Shown piece after piece: positions 27,102 through 35,014 of a DNA stretch of 64,000 nt. How positions within the stretch are numbered: position 1 is the first letter of the stretch; each line of letters starts with the position of its first letter. Below the pieces are notes generated by a model that saw nothing but the letters and a program-made list of their open reading frames with translations, made no database searches and had not been told where the DNA came from. The translations under genes and the position numbers were made by a program. Source of the stretch: Kitasatospora arboriphila (lineage in GTDB: Bacteria > Actinomycetota > Actinomycetes > Mycobacteriales > Mycobacteriaceae); the NCBI RefSeq assembly GCF_000717275.1, contig NZ_JNYV01000006.1:1-64000 (forward strand), given 5' to 3'.

Positions 27102-27868
27102 TGCGCGTTCGGTCGATTCACGTTGAACGTGATCGGGGCACTGGGCTTCTCACCGATCTTCGCGATGGCCTGGTAAGCGCCCGGAGCAACGGGTTGCCGC
27201 GGGGTCTCGCAACCGGGACTGCTGGTGGTGCCCGACCAGTCGATGGTGTCCTTGACCTGCTGCCCCGGCTTGAGGAGCTGGTTGTTGACGCCTTCAACCG
27301 GCGCGCAGTCGCCGGACGACCAGATGCGGCGGTCGCCGGCCAAGTTGAGCACGGTGACGTTCTGCATTCCCTTGCCGACGTCGCGGGTGCAATCGGACAG
27401 CCCCGCGTTGGTGATGGCAATGGTGAAGATCGGCTGCTCGCCCTCGACGTAGGCCGGCTTGTCGGTGTACAGCACCACCGAGATGTTCTGGTCGGGACAC
27501 AGGCCGCTGGCGGGGACCGGTTGCGGCGTCTCCCCGACCGGGGTGCCGCCCGGGATTCCGGGGGCACCTGAGGCACCGGGCTGCTCGGGATTTCCCCCGG
27601 CGACGTTTCCTCCGCCGGAACCACCCGAACCGCCACTTCCCGGCGCAGCGGACTGCGATCCGGACGGATCCTTGTAGGCCGACGGCAGCGCGTAGCTCGA
27701 CGAGGCATTCAGCTCGGTGCTGTTGGCCGTGTTCTTCCCGTTGTCGTCACCGGTCACCCAGAAGACGAGTCCAATGATCACGGCAAGCACCACCACCAGG
27801 ACGCCGACCGCGAGTGCGCGTCGGCGCCAGTAAATTTCCGGCGGCAGGGGGCCCTGAGGATCTAGCAC
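27098..27868 (-). CDS. Rv3587c-like single-pass membrane protein
   Basis: A 256-residue protein at the position of M. tuberculosis Rv3587c, between disA and the carbonic anhydrase. One transmembrane helix (RALAVGVLVVVLAVIIGLVF, ~residues 17-36) follows a short cytoplasmic start. An extracellular Gly/Pro/Ser-rich linker (~60-115) leads to a C-terminal beta-rich domain (CPDQNISVVLYTDKPAYVEG ... FTIAITNAGLSDCTRDVG) with several Cys that could form disulfides. Function not established. GTG start. Confidence 0.78.
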   Translation of the reverse strand: MLDPQGPLPPEIYWRRRALAVGVLVVVLAVIIGLVFWVTGDDNGKNTANSTELNASSSYALPSAYKDPSGSQSAAPGSGGSGGSGGGNVAGGNPEQPGASGAPGIPGGTPVGETPQPVPASGLCPDQNISVVLYTDKPAYVEGEQPIFTIAITNAGLSDCTRDVGKGMQNVTVLNLAGDRRIWSSGDCAPVEGVNNQLLKPGQQVKDTIDWSGTTSSPGCETPRQPVAPGAYQAIAKIGEKPSAPITFNVNRPNAQ

Positions 27869-27961
27869 ACCCCGACGCTAGTGGTACAGCGCCGGGGTGC
27901 GGCTCACCTCGGGCGGCGTGTCGCATTTAACCGGTGTGCGAGACATCTCAAAGGCGGTGGA

Positions 27962-28606
27962 TCACGACGCCAGGCTGGGCATCTCCGGATCCTCGCCGAT
28001 CTCGCCGAGTGTCCCGTTCAGGCGCACGACACCTTCGGCGAGTTCGTAGGTAAGGCCCACGATTCCCAGTGCGCCACTCTCGATCTTGTCGGAGATGATG
28101 CGGCTGCGCTGAACCATCAGGCGGCCGGTTTCCTTCACATGCCTGGCTTCGAACTCGTCGACGCGGGTGAGACCTTCGCTGCGGCCGGCCAGGATGCTCG
28201 GCGTGACGCGTTCGACGACGTCGCGGATGAATCCTCCGGGGATCTGCAGGTCGTCGAGTGCGTCCAGTGTCGCCCGGACGGCGCCGCAACTGTCGTGCCC
28301 GAGAACCGCGATGAGCGGGACGTCGAGAACCTCCACGGCGTACTCGATCGACCCCAGCACCGCCGAGTCGATGACGTGCCCGGCGGTGCGGATCACGAAC
28401 ATCTCACCGAGCCCCTGATCGAAGATGATCTCCGCGGCCACTCGCGAGTCGGCGCACCCGAAGAGCACCGCCCGCGGATGCTGCCCGGCAGCGAGCCGGG
28501 CGCGGTCCTCGATACCCTGACTGGGATGAAGCGACTTGCCTGTCACGAAGCGTTCATTGCCTTCACGCAGCGATTTCCATGCCTGAGCGGGGGTTGTTTG
28601 AGCCAT
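27962..28606 (-). CDS. Beta-class carbonic anhydrase
   Basis: A 214-residue zinc enzyme interconverting CO2 and bicarbonate, orthologous in position to M. tuberculosis Rv3588c. Zinc ligands are Cys51, His104 and Cys107 (GCADSRV; GHDSCGA), with the Asp53-Arg55 dyad. The ATG at 28606-28604 (MAQTTPAQAW) overlaps the mutY ATG on the other strand. A Met three codons upstream (28615) and a longer open frame would lie inside mutY. Confidence 0.93.
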   Translation of the reverse strand: MAQTTPAQAWKSLREGNERFVTGKSLHPSQGIEDRARLAAGQHPRAVLFGCADSRVAAEIIFDQGLGEMFVIRTAGHVIDSAVLGSIEYAVEVLDVPLIAVLGHDSCGAVRATLDALDDLQIPGGFIRDVVERVTPSILAGRSEGLTRVDEFEARHVKETGRLMVQRSRIISDKIESGALGIVGLTYELAEGVVRLNGTLGEIGEDPEMPSLAS

Positions 28607-29498
28607 GGCTGACATTCTGCACTCCCCCTCTCCGGTCCCGCCCACCAACTTGCTCTGTTGGTTCGATGAGGCCGAACGCGATCTTCCCTGGCGACGTCGG
28701 GGCGTCACGGCCTGGCACATCCTGATCAGCGAGATCATGCTCCAGCAGACGCCGGTGTCACGGGTGGCGCCGATCTGGGAACAGTGGATCGAACGGTGGC
28801 CGGTCCCGTCGGCGATGGCCGCGAGCCCGGTGGGCGAAGTGGTGCGGGCCTGGGGCAAGCTCGGCTATCCCCGCCGCGCGATGCGGCTGCACGCATGCTC
28901 GGCTGTACTCGCCGCCGAGCACGGCGACGTGGTCCCCGGTGATGTCGACGTCCTGCTCACACTGCCCGGCATCGGCGATTACACGGCCCGCGCCATCGCG
29001 TGCTTTGCCTACGGCCAGTCGGTGCCCGTGGTCGACACGAACGTCCGGCGGGTCGTCGCCCGGGCTGTCCACGGCCGTGCCGAACCCGGCAACCCCGCAC
29101 GCGCCGACCTCGTTGATGTCGCGGGCCTGTTGCCTGCCGACTCACGCGCGCCCCGCTTCTCCGCGGCCCTGATGGAGTTGGGTGCGCTGGTCTGCGTCGC
29201 CAAGAATCCGCGCTGCCAGCTCTGCCCTCTCACCGGGTGCCGGTGGGTCGCGGCCGGACGACCCGCGCACGATGGGCCTGCCCGCAAGGTGCAGAAGTTC
29301 GCCGGAACCGACCGTCAGGTGCGCGGACTGCTGTTGGATGTGTTGCGGGGCAGCGACATCCCCGTCGAGCGGGCCCGACTCGATCTGGTGTGGACCACCG
29401 ACACAGCACAGCGCGATCGTGCGCTCGACTCGCTGCTCGTCGACGGATTGGCGGAGATCACCGACGATGGGCGGTTCGCGCTGGCCGGCGAAGGATGA
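28605..29498 (+). CDS. mutY: A/G-specific adenine glycosylase MutY
   Basis: A 297-residue base-excision enzyme removing adenine mispaired with 8-oxoguanine. Residues ~25-215 are the HhH-GPD core: ISEIMLQQTPVSRV (catalytic Glu), LPGIGDYTARAIACFAYGQ (hairpin) and VVDTNVRRV (catalytic Asp). The 4Fe-4S loop is CVAKNPRCQLCPLTGC, with CX6CX2CX4C spacing. The C-terminal ~70 residues are shorter than the E. coli 8-oxoG-recognition domain, as in mycobacteria. Its ATG shares two bases with the start codon of the divergent carbonic anhydrase. Confidence 0.93.
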   Translation: MADILHSPSPVPPTNLLCWFDEAERDLPWRRRGVTAWHILISEIMLQQTPVSRVAPIWEQWIERWPVPSAMAASPVGEVVRAWGKLGYPRRAMRLHACSAVLAAEHGDVVPGDVDVLLTLPGIGDYTARAIACFAYGQSVPVVDTNVRRVVARAVHGRAEPGNPARADLVDVAGLLPADSRAPRFSAALMELGALVCVAKNPRCQLCPLTGCRWVAAGRPAHDGPARKVQKFAGTDRQVRGLLLDVLRGSDIPVERARLDLVWTTDTAQRDRALDSLLVDGLAEITDDGRFALAGEG

Positions 29499-29510
29499 TC
29501 GCTGGACCGA

Positions 29511-30281
29511 TCAGGTCAATCCGGACAGGAACGCCTCGACTGCGCCGCGGTACTCGTCGGGCGCGGAGTCATGGATCAGGTGGTCGGATCCTCTGACCCG
29601 CAACAGGATTGCGTTCTCGTGGGCCTGCGACATCGTGTGCATCTGACCTGGCGGGGTGACACTGTTCTCGGCCTCGAGCAGCAGGCTCGGTACCGCCACC
29701 GCATCCCACTGCTGCCAGAAGTCACGACGACCCCACTCTTCGGCGATCTGCGCCCAGACGTCGAGACGACCGTGTAGCGCGCCGTCATCAAATGCCTCGT
29801 AGAAGTAGCGGCCGGCCACCTCTCCGAACATCTGCTGCGCGTGCGCAAGCGTGTCGAACCGGTCCGGCCACGACTCGAACCATGGGCGCCACCCCGCGGT
29901 GGTCCGACCACGAAAGTCCGGGGCCATGTCCTCGATCACCAGAGCAGACACCAACTCGGGGTAGTCCGCAGCAGCGCACCATGCATGTAGGCCGCCCATG
30001 GAATGCCCCACCAGAACGGCCGGACCCATGTCGATCCATGTCAGGACCTCGGCCAGGTCACCGACAAACCGCTCGGTGCAGAGGTTTTCGGGCGACGGCT
30101 CTTCGATGCTCTTCGCTCCGCGATGCCACGCCGCGTCGTAGGCGAATACGCGTCCGTACCTGCGGAGCCAGGGGATCTGGCGCTGCCATGTGCGGCCGCG
30201 ACCCATCAACCCGTGCAACAGCACGATCGGCGGACGCCCGGGCATCCCGCCGTAATCGATGAAACCCACGTCCGCACTCAC
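29511..30281 (-). CDS. Alpha/beta hydrolase (Rv3591c-like)
   Basis: A 256-residue hydrolase: VLLHGLMGRGRTWQ, nucleophile elbow LVGHSMGG (Ser), VIEDMAPD, and the late His in RGSDHLIHDSAP. The context mutY / hydrolase / mhuD matches M. tuberculosis (Rv3589, Rv3591c, Rv3592). The substrate is unknown. The GTG at 30281 gives VSADVGFIDYGG, where the fold begins; the open frame runs to 30815 but overlaps mhuD and contains no conserved sequence. It ends 12 bases from the convergent mutY stop. Confidence 0.82.
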   Translation of the reverse strand: MSADVGFIDYGGMPGRPPIVLLHGLMGRGRTWQRQIPWLRRYGRVFAYDAAWHRGAKSIEEPSPENLCTERFVGDLAEVLTWIDMGPAVLVGHSMGGLHAWCAAADYPELVSALVIEDMAPDFRGRTTAGWRPWFESWPDRFDTLAHAQQMFGEVAGRYFYEAFDDGALHGRLDVWAQIAEEWGRRDFWQQWDAVAVPSLLLEAENSVTPPGQMHTMSQAHENAILLRVRGSDHLIHDSAPDEYRGAVEAFLSGLT

Positions 30282-30407
30282 GGGGTAGAACCTTATCGGC
30301 TGCGTCGGGGCAGGACTCCGGCCAGAGTCGCTGCCGGCCGAGAGCAGGCAGGCATGGCAGCCGCAGGGAACAGTTGAGGAGGACACTCCGCCGGTAGGGT
30401 GATCGCC

Positions 30408-30713
30408 ATGGCTGTTGTGAAGATCAATGCGATTTCCGTTCCAGAAGGCGCCGGACCCGAGCTGGAGAAGCGGTTTGCCCATCGCGCCCACAGTGTCGAT
30501 GGCTCGAAAGGTTTCCTCGGTTTCCAGTTGCTTCGACCGGTCAAGGGCGATGACCGCTACTTCGTGGTGACCCAGTGGGAATCCGAAGAGGACTTTCAGG
30601 CCTGGGCGGCGGGGCCCGCACGTGAAGCGCACGCCGGCGAGCGCGCCAAGCCCGTCGCCTCGGGTGCAGACCTGCTCGAGTTCGACGTGGTCCTGGACGT
30701 CAAACCGTCCTGA
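30408..30713 (+). CDS. mhuD: Haem-degrading monooxygenase MhuD
   Basis: A 101-residue ferredoxin-like (ABM-fold) dimeric enzyme that opens haem to release iron. With the ATG at 30408 the three residues known to matter in M. tuberculosis MhuD fall at identical positions: Asn7 (VVKINAI), Trp66 (EDFQAW) and His75 (AREAH). The segment PELEKRFAHRAHSVDGSKGF is also close to the mycobacterial protein. A GTG three codons upstream (30399) would shift this numbering and is not preferred. It overlaps the convergent methyltransferase gene by 14 bases. Confidence 0.95.
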   Translation: MAVVKINAISVPEGAGPELEKRFAHRAHSVDGSKGFLGFQLLRPVKGDDRYFVVTQWESEEDFQAWAAGPAREAHAGERAKPVASGADLLEFDVVLDVKPS

Positions 30714-31482
30714 CCCCTGCCACCACGGTGGCACCGCGTTCGGCGTCGGAATGGACGGACGGTGAGAGCCCGGCCTGAGTGACCACTTCTCGGGCCGGAT
30801 CGACCTGCGCTGCACTGACTTCCATCACCAGTCGGCCGCGTGGCGCCAACCACCCCGGCGCCTGCGCGACCACCTTGCGCATCAGGTCGAGGCCGTCGGG
30901 GCCGCCGTCGAGAGTCGCGGCCGGCTCGAAGTCCCGGGCTTCGGGAGGCATGGTCGAGATCGCGGCCGTGGGAACGTACGGCACGTTGCACATCAGCACA
31001 TTCACGTGTCCCCGGAAATGCGCAGGGAGCGGTCCGAAGAGGTCGCCGCAGAAAACCTCGCCGCGACCCGCCAGATTGATTCGCGCGCATTCGGCCGCCA
31101 CCGGGTCGATGTCGGCGGCCGCAACCTCCGCCTCCGGATGTCGCGCCGCGTACAGCGCGGCCAGTGCCCCCGAGCCACAGCACAGATCCACGACGACGCT
31201 GTCGGGCGGCGCTCCGTCCGCCGCGACTTCGACCAGCAGCAAAGACCGCTGGCGCGGAACGAACACACCTGGCAGCACTGTCACCATCAGTCCACCGAAC
31301 TCGGCCGCTCCGACGATGTACTCCAGCGGCTCGCCGCCCGCCCGACGCCGCACCAGCTTTTCGAGCGCGCCTGTATCGAGGGCGTCGCCGACCAGGATCC
31401 GTGCTTCATCTTCGGCGAAGACGCAACCCGCCACCCGCAACCGCGCCGCCACCTGGGCCAGCAGTGCGTCGGATTCCTCCAC
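30700..31482 (-). CDS. PrmC/HemK-like class I methyltransferase
   Basis: A 260-residue SAM-dependent enzyme of the protein N5-glutamine methyltransferase family. Motif I is VVDLCCGSGALAALYAA and motif IV is LMCNVPYVP (NVPY instead of the usual NPPY). The N-terminal helical domain is short (VAARLRVAGCVFAEDEARILV). Because prmC normally lies beside prfA and motif IV is altered, this is probably a paralogue acting on an unknown protein or small molecule. Upstream, 31483-31678 holds a GC-rich palindrome and the promoter of the aldehyde dehydrogenase. Confidence 0.8.
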   Translation of the reverse strand: MEESDALLAQVAARLRVAGCVFAEDEARILVGDALDTGALEKLVRRRAGGEPLEYIVGAAEFGGLMVTVLPGVFVPRQRSLLLVEVAADGAPPDSVVVDLCCGSGALAALYAARHPEAEVAAADIDPVAAECARINLAGRGEVFCGDLFGPLPAHFRGHVNVLMCNVPYVPTAAISTMPPEARDFEPAATLDGGPDGLDLMRKVVAQAPGWLAPRGRLVMEVSAAQVDPAREVVTQAGLSPSVHSDAERGATVVAGVRTV

Positions 31483-31535
31483 CTGTGTGACGGTAGTGGA
31501 GTGGGCACGGGGGTGCGCTCACAAAACCCGCCCAC

Positions 31536-31555
31536 GCTCGCTCCGCGGAGCGAGC
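31536..31555. repeat. 20-bp perfect GC-rich palindrome
   Basis: GCTCGCTCCGCGGAGCGAGC is fully self-complementary and lies between the divergent methyltransferase and aldehyde dehydrogenase genes. It shares the GAGCGnAGCGA-type core with the structured repeats near 26900-27090 and with the tandem repeat at 34871-34967, suggesting one dispersed sequence family. Confidence 0.5.
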
Positions 31556-31629
31556 AACCCCCAGCACCGCGAGCCGACCCAACCCCCTCATTCGGCACGA
31601 AGCGAAAGATCAGACCCGTATCGCAAAAC

Positions 31630-31643
31630 TGGAACGTGTTCTA
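31630..31643. promoter_or_regulatory. KstR-type operator for the aldehyde dehydrogenase
   Basis: TGGAACGTGTTCTA fits TnnAACnnGTTnnA, the published operator of the TetR-family sterol repressor KstR. It lies 36 bp before the dehydrogenase ATG. Confidence 0.7.
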
Positions 31644-31678
31644 ACATTGGGCTGAAGTGATAACCAACTGGAGGACCA

Positions 31679-33166
31679 ATGACGGACACCGTTGACGCGG
31701 CACCCACCACCTCGCGTGACTACGCAGAGCTCTACATCGGCGGCAAGTGGACCAGCGCCCACTCCACCGATGTCCTCGAGGTCTACTCGCCGGCCACCGG
31801 CCAACGTGTCGGTAGCACTCCCCTCGCCGATGAGACCGATGTCGACACCGCAGTTCGGACGGCCCGAGCGGCTTTCGACTCCGGCGTCTGGCGCAACAAG
31901 ACCCCCGAAGAGCGGGCCGCTGTGGTCGCCAAGGTGGCCGACCTGATCGACGAACGCGGCGGCGAGATCGCCGAATTGGTGTCGTCGGAGATGGGGGCGC
32001 CCCCGTCAGCCGTCGCCACCTTGCAGCAGCTCCCGGCAACCGGAGTGCTCCGCGAATACGCCAAGGCCGCAATCAATTACACCTGGCACGAGTACCGCGA
32101 CGGTCTGTTCGGGAAGACGCAGATCACCCGTGAGCCCGTCGGGGTCGTCGGCGCGATCACCGCCTGGAATGTGCCGCTGTTCCTGATCTGCAACAAACTC
32201 GGACCCGCATTGTCGGCCGGTTGTTCGGTGGTTCTCAAGCCCGCTCCGGAAACACCGTTGTCGGCCAACGTGATCGCCGAACTGTTCACCGAGGCCGGCC
32301 TGCCAGAAGGCGTGCTCTCGGTGGTTCCCGGCGGACCCGACACGGGCAAAGCGCTTGTCGCACACCCCGACGTCGACAAGATCACCTTCACCGGCTCCAC
32401 CGCCGCGGGTAAAGCAATTGGCGCAGCATGCGGCGAGCAGCTCAAGCGCTGTTCGCTCGAATTGGGCGGCAAATCGGCGGCCATCGTGCTCGCCGATGCC
32501 GACCCTGCCGAGATCGCCGGCATGCTCACCTTCACCGGTCTGATGAACACGGGGCAGGCGTGTGTTGCGCAGACCCGCGTCCTGGTTCCGAGTGCCAAGC
32601 GGGAGGAGATCGTCGGCGCCATGGTCGAAGCGGCGAAGCTGCTCAAGCCGGGCCTCCCCGACGATCCGGAGGCCCAGCTCGGACCACTGATCACCGAGAA
32701 GCAGCGCAGTAAGGTCGAGGACTACATCCGTCAGGGCAAAGAGGCTGGTGCCACAGCAGTTCTCGACAGCACCCGCCCCGAGGGCCTCGAGTCCGGCTAC
32801 TACCTGAGCCCGACCATCTTCACCGGTGTCACCAACGACATGACGATCGCCCGCGAGGAGATCTTCGGTCCGGTCATCTCTGTGATCGATTACGACACCG
32901 AAGAAGAGGCCGTCGCCATCGCCAACGATTCGGACTACGGCCTCGCCGGCACGGTGTGGACCGCCGACGTCGAACACGGTTTGGAGATCGCCGCACAGAT
33001 CCGCACCGGCACGTACGGCGTCAACTGGTACGCCATCGACCCGGGATCGCCGTTCGGTGGTTACAAGAACTCAGGCATCGGGCGCGAAAACGGTCCGGAG
33101 GGGCTCGAGTCGTACCTCGAACACAAGTCGGTCATCCTCCCGATGGGTTACGACCCGAACGCTTAG
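31679..33166 (+). CDS. Aldehyde dehydrogenase, NAD(P)-dependent, candidate steroid-catabolic enzyme
   Basis: A 495-residue ALDH-superfamily enzyme oxidising an aldehyde to a carboxylate. The catalytic Cys is in NTGQACVAQTRV and the general base Glu in LELGGKSA; the cofactor loop is FTGSTAAGKAIG and the C-terminal signature EEIFGPVISV. GGAGGA lies just before the ATG. The KstR box at 31630-31643 suggests it acts in sterol breakdown, for example on an aldehyde formed by P450 oxidation of the side chain (inference). It ends before two strong hairpins. Confidence 0.9.
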   Translation: MTDTVDAAPTTSRDYAELYIGGKWTSAHSTDVLEVYSPATGQRVGSTPLADETDVDTAVRTARAAFDSGVWRNKTPEERAAVVAKVADLIDERGGEIAELVSSEMGAPPSAVATLQQLPATGVLREYAKAAINYTWHEYRDGLFGKTQITREPVGVVGAITAWNVPLFLICNKLGPALSAGCSVVLKPAPETPLSANVIAELFTEAGLPEGVLSVVPGGPDTGKALVAHPDVDKITFTGSTAAGKAIGAACGEQLKRCSLELGGKSAAIVLADADPAEIAGMLTFTGLMNTGQACVAQTRVLVPSAKREEIVGAMVEAAKLLKPGLPDDPEAQLGPLITEKQRSKVEDYIRQGKEAGATAVLDSTRPEGLESGYYLSPTIFTGVTNDMTIAREEIFGPVISVIDYDTEEEAVAIANDSDYGLAGTVWTADVEHGLEIAAQIRTGTYGVNWYAIDPGSPFGGYKNSGIGRENGPEGLESYLEHKSVILPMGYDPNA

Positions 33167-33171
33167 TTCGC

Positions 33172-33218
33172 ACTTCCTCCGACTGCAGCCAGAACCTCCG
33201 GTTGCAGTCGGAGGAAGT
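33172..33218. terminator. Long hairpin downstream of the aldehyde dehydrogenase
   Basis: ACTTCCTCCGACTGCA at 33172-33187 pairs perfectly with 33203-33218; three more pairs (one G-U) leave the loop AGAACCTCC. It starts six bases after the dehydrogenase stop. There is no U tract, as is common in actinobacteria. Confidence 0.65.
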
Positions 33219-33251
33219 AACCCAAACCGGAGGAAACGCCAAAGCCTCCGA

Positions 33252-33296
33252 CATCAGTCAGGCCCCCCGATCCACGATCGGGGGGCCTGACTGATG
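33252..33296. terminator. Perfect 21-bp-stem hairpin, bidirectional terminator
   Basis: Bases 33252-33272 and 33276-33296 are exact reverse complements around the loop CAC; the stem holds six consecutive C-G pairs. It lies between the rightward dehydrogenase and the leftward end of the mce4 operon (33314), so it probably stops transcription from both sides. Confidence 0.75.
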
Positions 33297-33313
33297 AGTA
33301 GGGCCAGTACCGC

Positions 33314-33943
33314 TCAGGGGGTGGGCACCGGCGTCTCGGCAGGTGCCGGGCTCTGGGGAGGCGCAGGTTCCGATGGCACCGGAACCGGCACCGACGACGC
33401 ACCGGGCTTGTCGCCTTCTTCCGCCAGTCGAGCCTTCACCGAATCGTCGGTGAGGATGTCGATGTTGGTCACCAGCCACTGGTCGCCCGACCGTTCCATC
33501 GAGTACTGCAGCCGACTGGCGTTGACCGACACCAAATCCTTACCGCCTTTGGTGACCGACTGGTTCATGAAGATCAGAAGCAACGCCTTGTCGCGGCTCG
33601 ACGTGACAACACCGGCGTCCTGAATGGACACCTCAGATTTGACCTGTTGCTTCTGCACTTCCGCAACGAGGTTCGCCTCTTTGATGATCTCGTCGTACTG
33701 CTGCTCAGCCGGGCCCGACAACGACTTTCGCGTATCGGCCACGTGCTGCTCGACATTGTCGGGTTGGTAGCCGAACATCAATGTTGCTGTCTGCTTGCCT
33801 GCCTCCAGCGCCTCGCCGCGGGCGTCCTCGGCGAGTTTGGTGTCTCGGTAGTGCAGACCCACGATCGTCGTGATGATGGCACCGGCCACCAGCAGACAGA
33901 CGGCCAGCACTGACACGGTCCACAACAAGAATCGACGCGACAT
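33314..33943 (-). CDS. Mce-associated membrane protein (Rv3492c-like)
   Basis: A 209-residue protein with one N-terminal transmembrane helix (WTVSVLAVCLLVAGAIITTIVG), a coiled region (LAEDARGEALEAGKQTATLM) and a beta-rich SnoaL/NTF2-like end, followed by a Pro/Ala-rich tail. Mas proteins stabilise Mce transporters. It is the last gene of the mce4 operon, starting directly after the previous stop, as Rv3492c does in M. tuberculosis. The order is yrbE4A-yrbE4B-mce4A-F-mas-mas. Confidence 0.82.
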   Translation of the reverse strand: MSRRFLLWTVSVLAVCLLVAGAIITTIVGLHYRDTKLAEDARGEALEAGKQTATLMFGYQPDNVEQHVADTRKSLSGPAEQQYDEIIKEANLVAEVQKQQVKSEVSIQDAGVVTSSRDKALLLIFMNQSVTKGGKDLVSVNASRLQYSMERSGDQWLVTNIDILTDDSVKARLAEEGDKPGASSVPVPVPSEPAPPQSPAPAETPVPTP

Positions 33944-35014
33944 CTAGGTCACCCACTCGACGTTGGTGAGTTTGAGTTCACCGTTGATACGCGTGATCTC
34001 CAACTTCCATCTGAACACCTGCAACACCGTCTGCTGATCAGTCACGTTGGGCTGGTTCATCTCCCAGCTGAAGACCATGATCACCGACGCGGTACTGCTG
34101 TCACTCGCCGTGACGGCCTCGGAGATCACCGCGCCCTTGGTCGACACGTTCTCGGACTTGATCATGTTGACGGTCTGCTGGACGGATTGGCCGACCTGCT
34201 CCATCGCCTTGCCACTCGTGTCGTCCTGGAACGACTTGATCGCGCCATCGATGTTCTGCGGGTTCAGGGTTGTCAGATTGGTGACCATCTGCCGCGCGAA
34301 AGCCGAGTACTCAGCCCGCAGTTCATTGCGGTCATCGATCTTCTTGGTACCCAACACGAACAGGGTGGACGCCACAGCCATGGCCGCGATCAGACCGACG
34401 GCGGTGATGGCAGCCAGGACCACACCCATCCCCCGCAGACCCACACGCTTCTTCGCAGCCGTCGAGGGCCGATCCCCCTTGCGAACCCGCCCCTTGGTCT
34501 TCCGTGGCCGACCGGAGTCCCCGCGAGCCGCCGATCGACGTTCGCGGTAGGAAACTCCCGTCGAGACAACGACGTCGTCGTCCGTGGACGGTTCCGTAAA
34601 CCCCCCGACATCGTCGGACGCGGCCGCGGCTGTGGACGCCGGCGGTGTGGGAGCCGACTTTCGCTTGCGTCCCACCGGTGCGGACTTGACCGGCTTTCCG
34701 GTCGGCTTCACCTTGCCCGGTTCGTCCCCGGAAGAAGGCACATCGTCCGGGTCCTGCCCGTCCGCTACACCTGGATTCGTCGCCGGCTCAGCCTTCCCGA
34801 CCTCCTGCGGAGGCCCGGCAGCCCGGCTCGCTCGCCGACGCTTCCGCTTTGCCTCGTCGCTGGAAAGGCTGGTCGAGCTCCGCTCCGCTTCGTCTCCAGA
34901 CCCACCGGTCGAGCTCCGCTCCGCTTCGTCTCCAGACCCACCGGTCGAGCTCCGCTCCGCTTCGTCTACTCGTACCAGAATTGCCCTGGGTCGTCGCAGA
35001 CCCGGTTCCGGCAT
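33944..35014 (-). CDS. Mce-associated membrane protein (Rv3493c-like) with repeat-encoded N terminus
   Basis: Up to 356 residues. The conserved part is the C-terminal ~170 residues: a transmembrane helix (GMGVVLAAITAVGLIAAMAV), then a Mas domain (AFARQMVTNLTTLNPQNIDG ... VLQVFRWKLEITRINGELKL). Before it lies a long charged, disordered segment. Its very start reads DEAERSSTGGSG repeated, produced by a 36-bp DNA repeat that also codes, in another frame, for the end of mce4F. The true start is uncertain; it could lie inside or after the repeat, since the mycobacterial protein is shorter. Confidence 0.68.
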   Translation of the reverse strand: MPEPGLRRPRAILVRVDEAERSSTGGSGDEAERSSTGGSGDEAERSSTSLSSDEAKRKRRRASRAAGPPQEVGKAEPATNPGVADGQDPDDVPSSGDEPGKVKPTGKPVKSAPVGRKRKSAPTPPASTAAAASDDVGGFTEPSTDDDVVVSTGVSYRERRSAARGDSGRPRKTKGRVRKGDRPSTAAKKRVGLRGMGVVLAAITAVGLIAAMAVASTLFVLGTKKIDDRNELRAEYSAFARQMVTNLTTLNPQNIDGAIKSFQDDTSGKAMEQVGQSVQQTVNMIKSENVSTKGAVISEAVTASDSSTASVIMVFSWEMNQPNVTDQQTVLQVFRWKLEITRINGELKLTNVEWVT

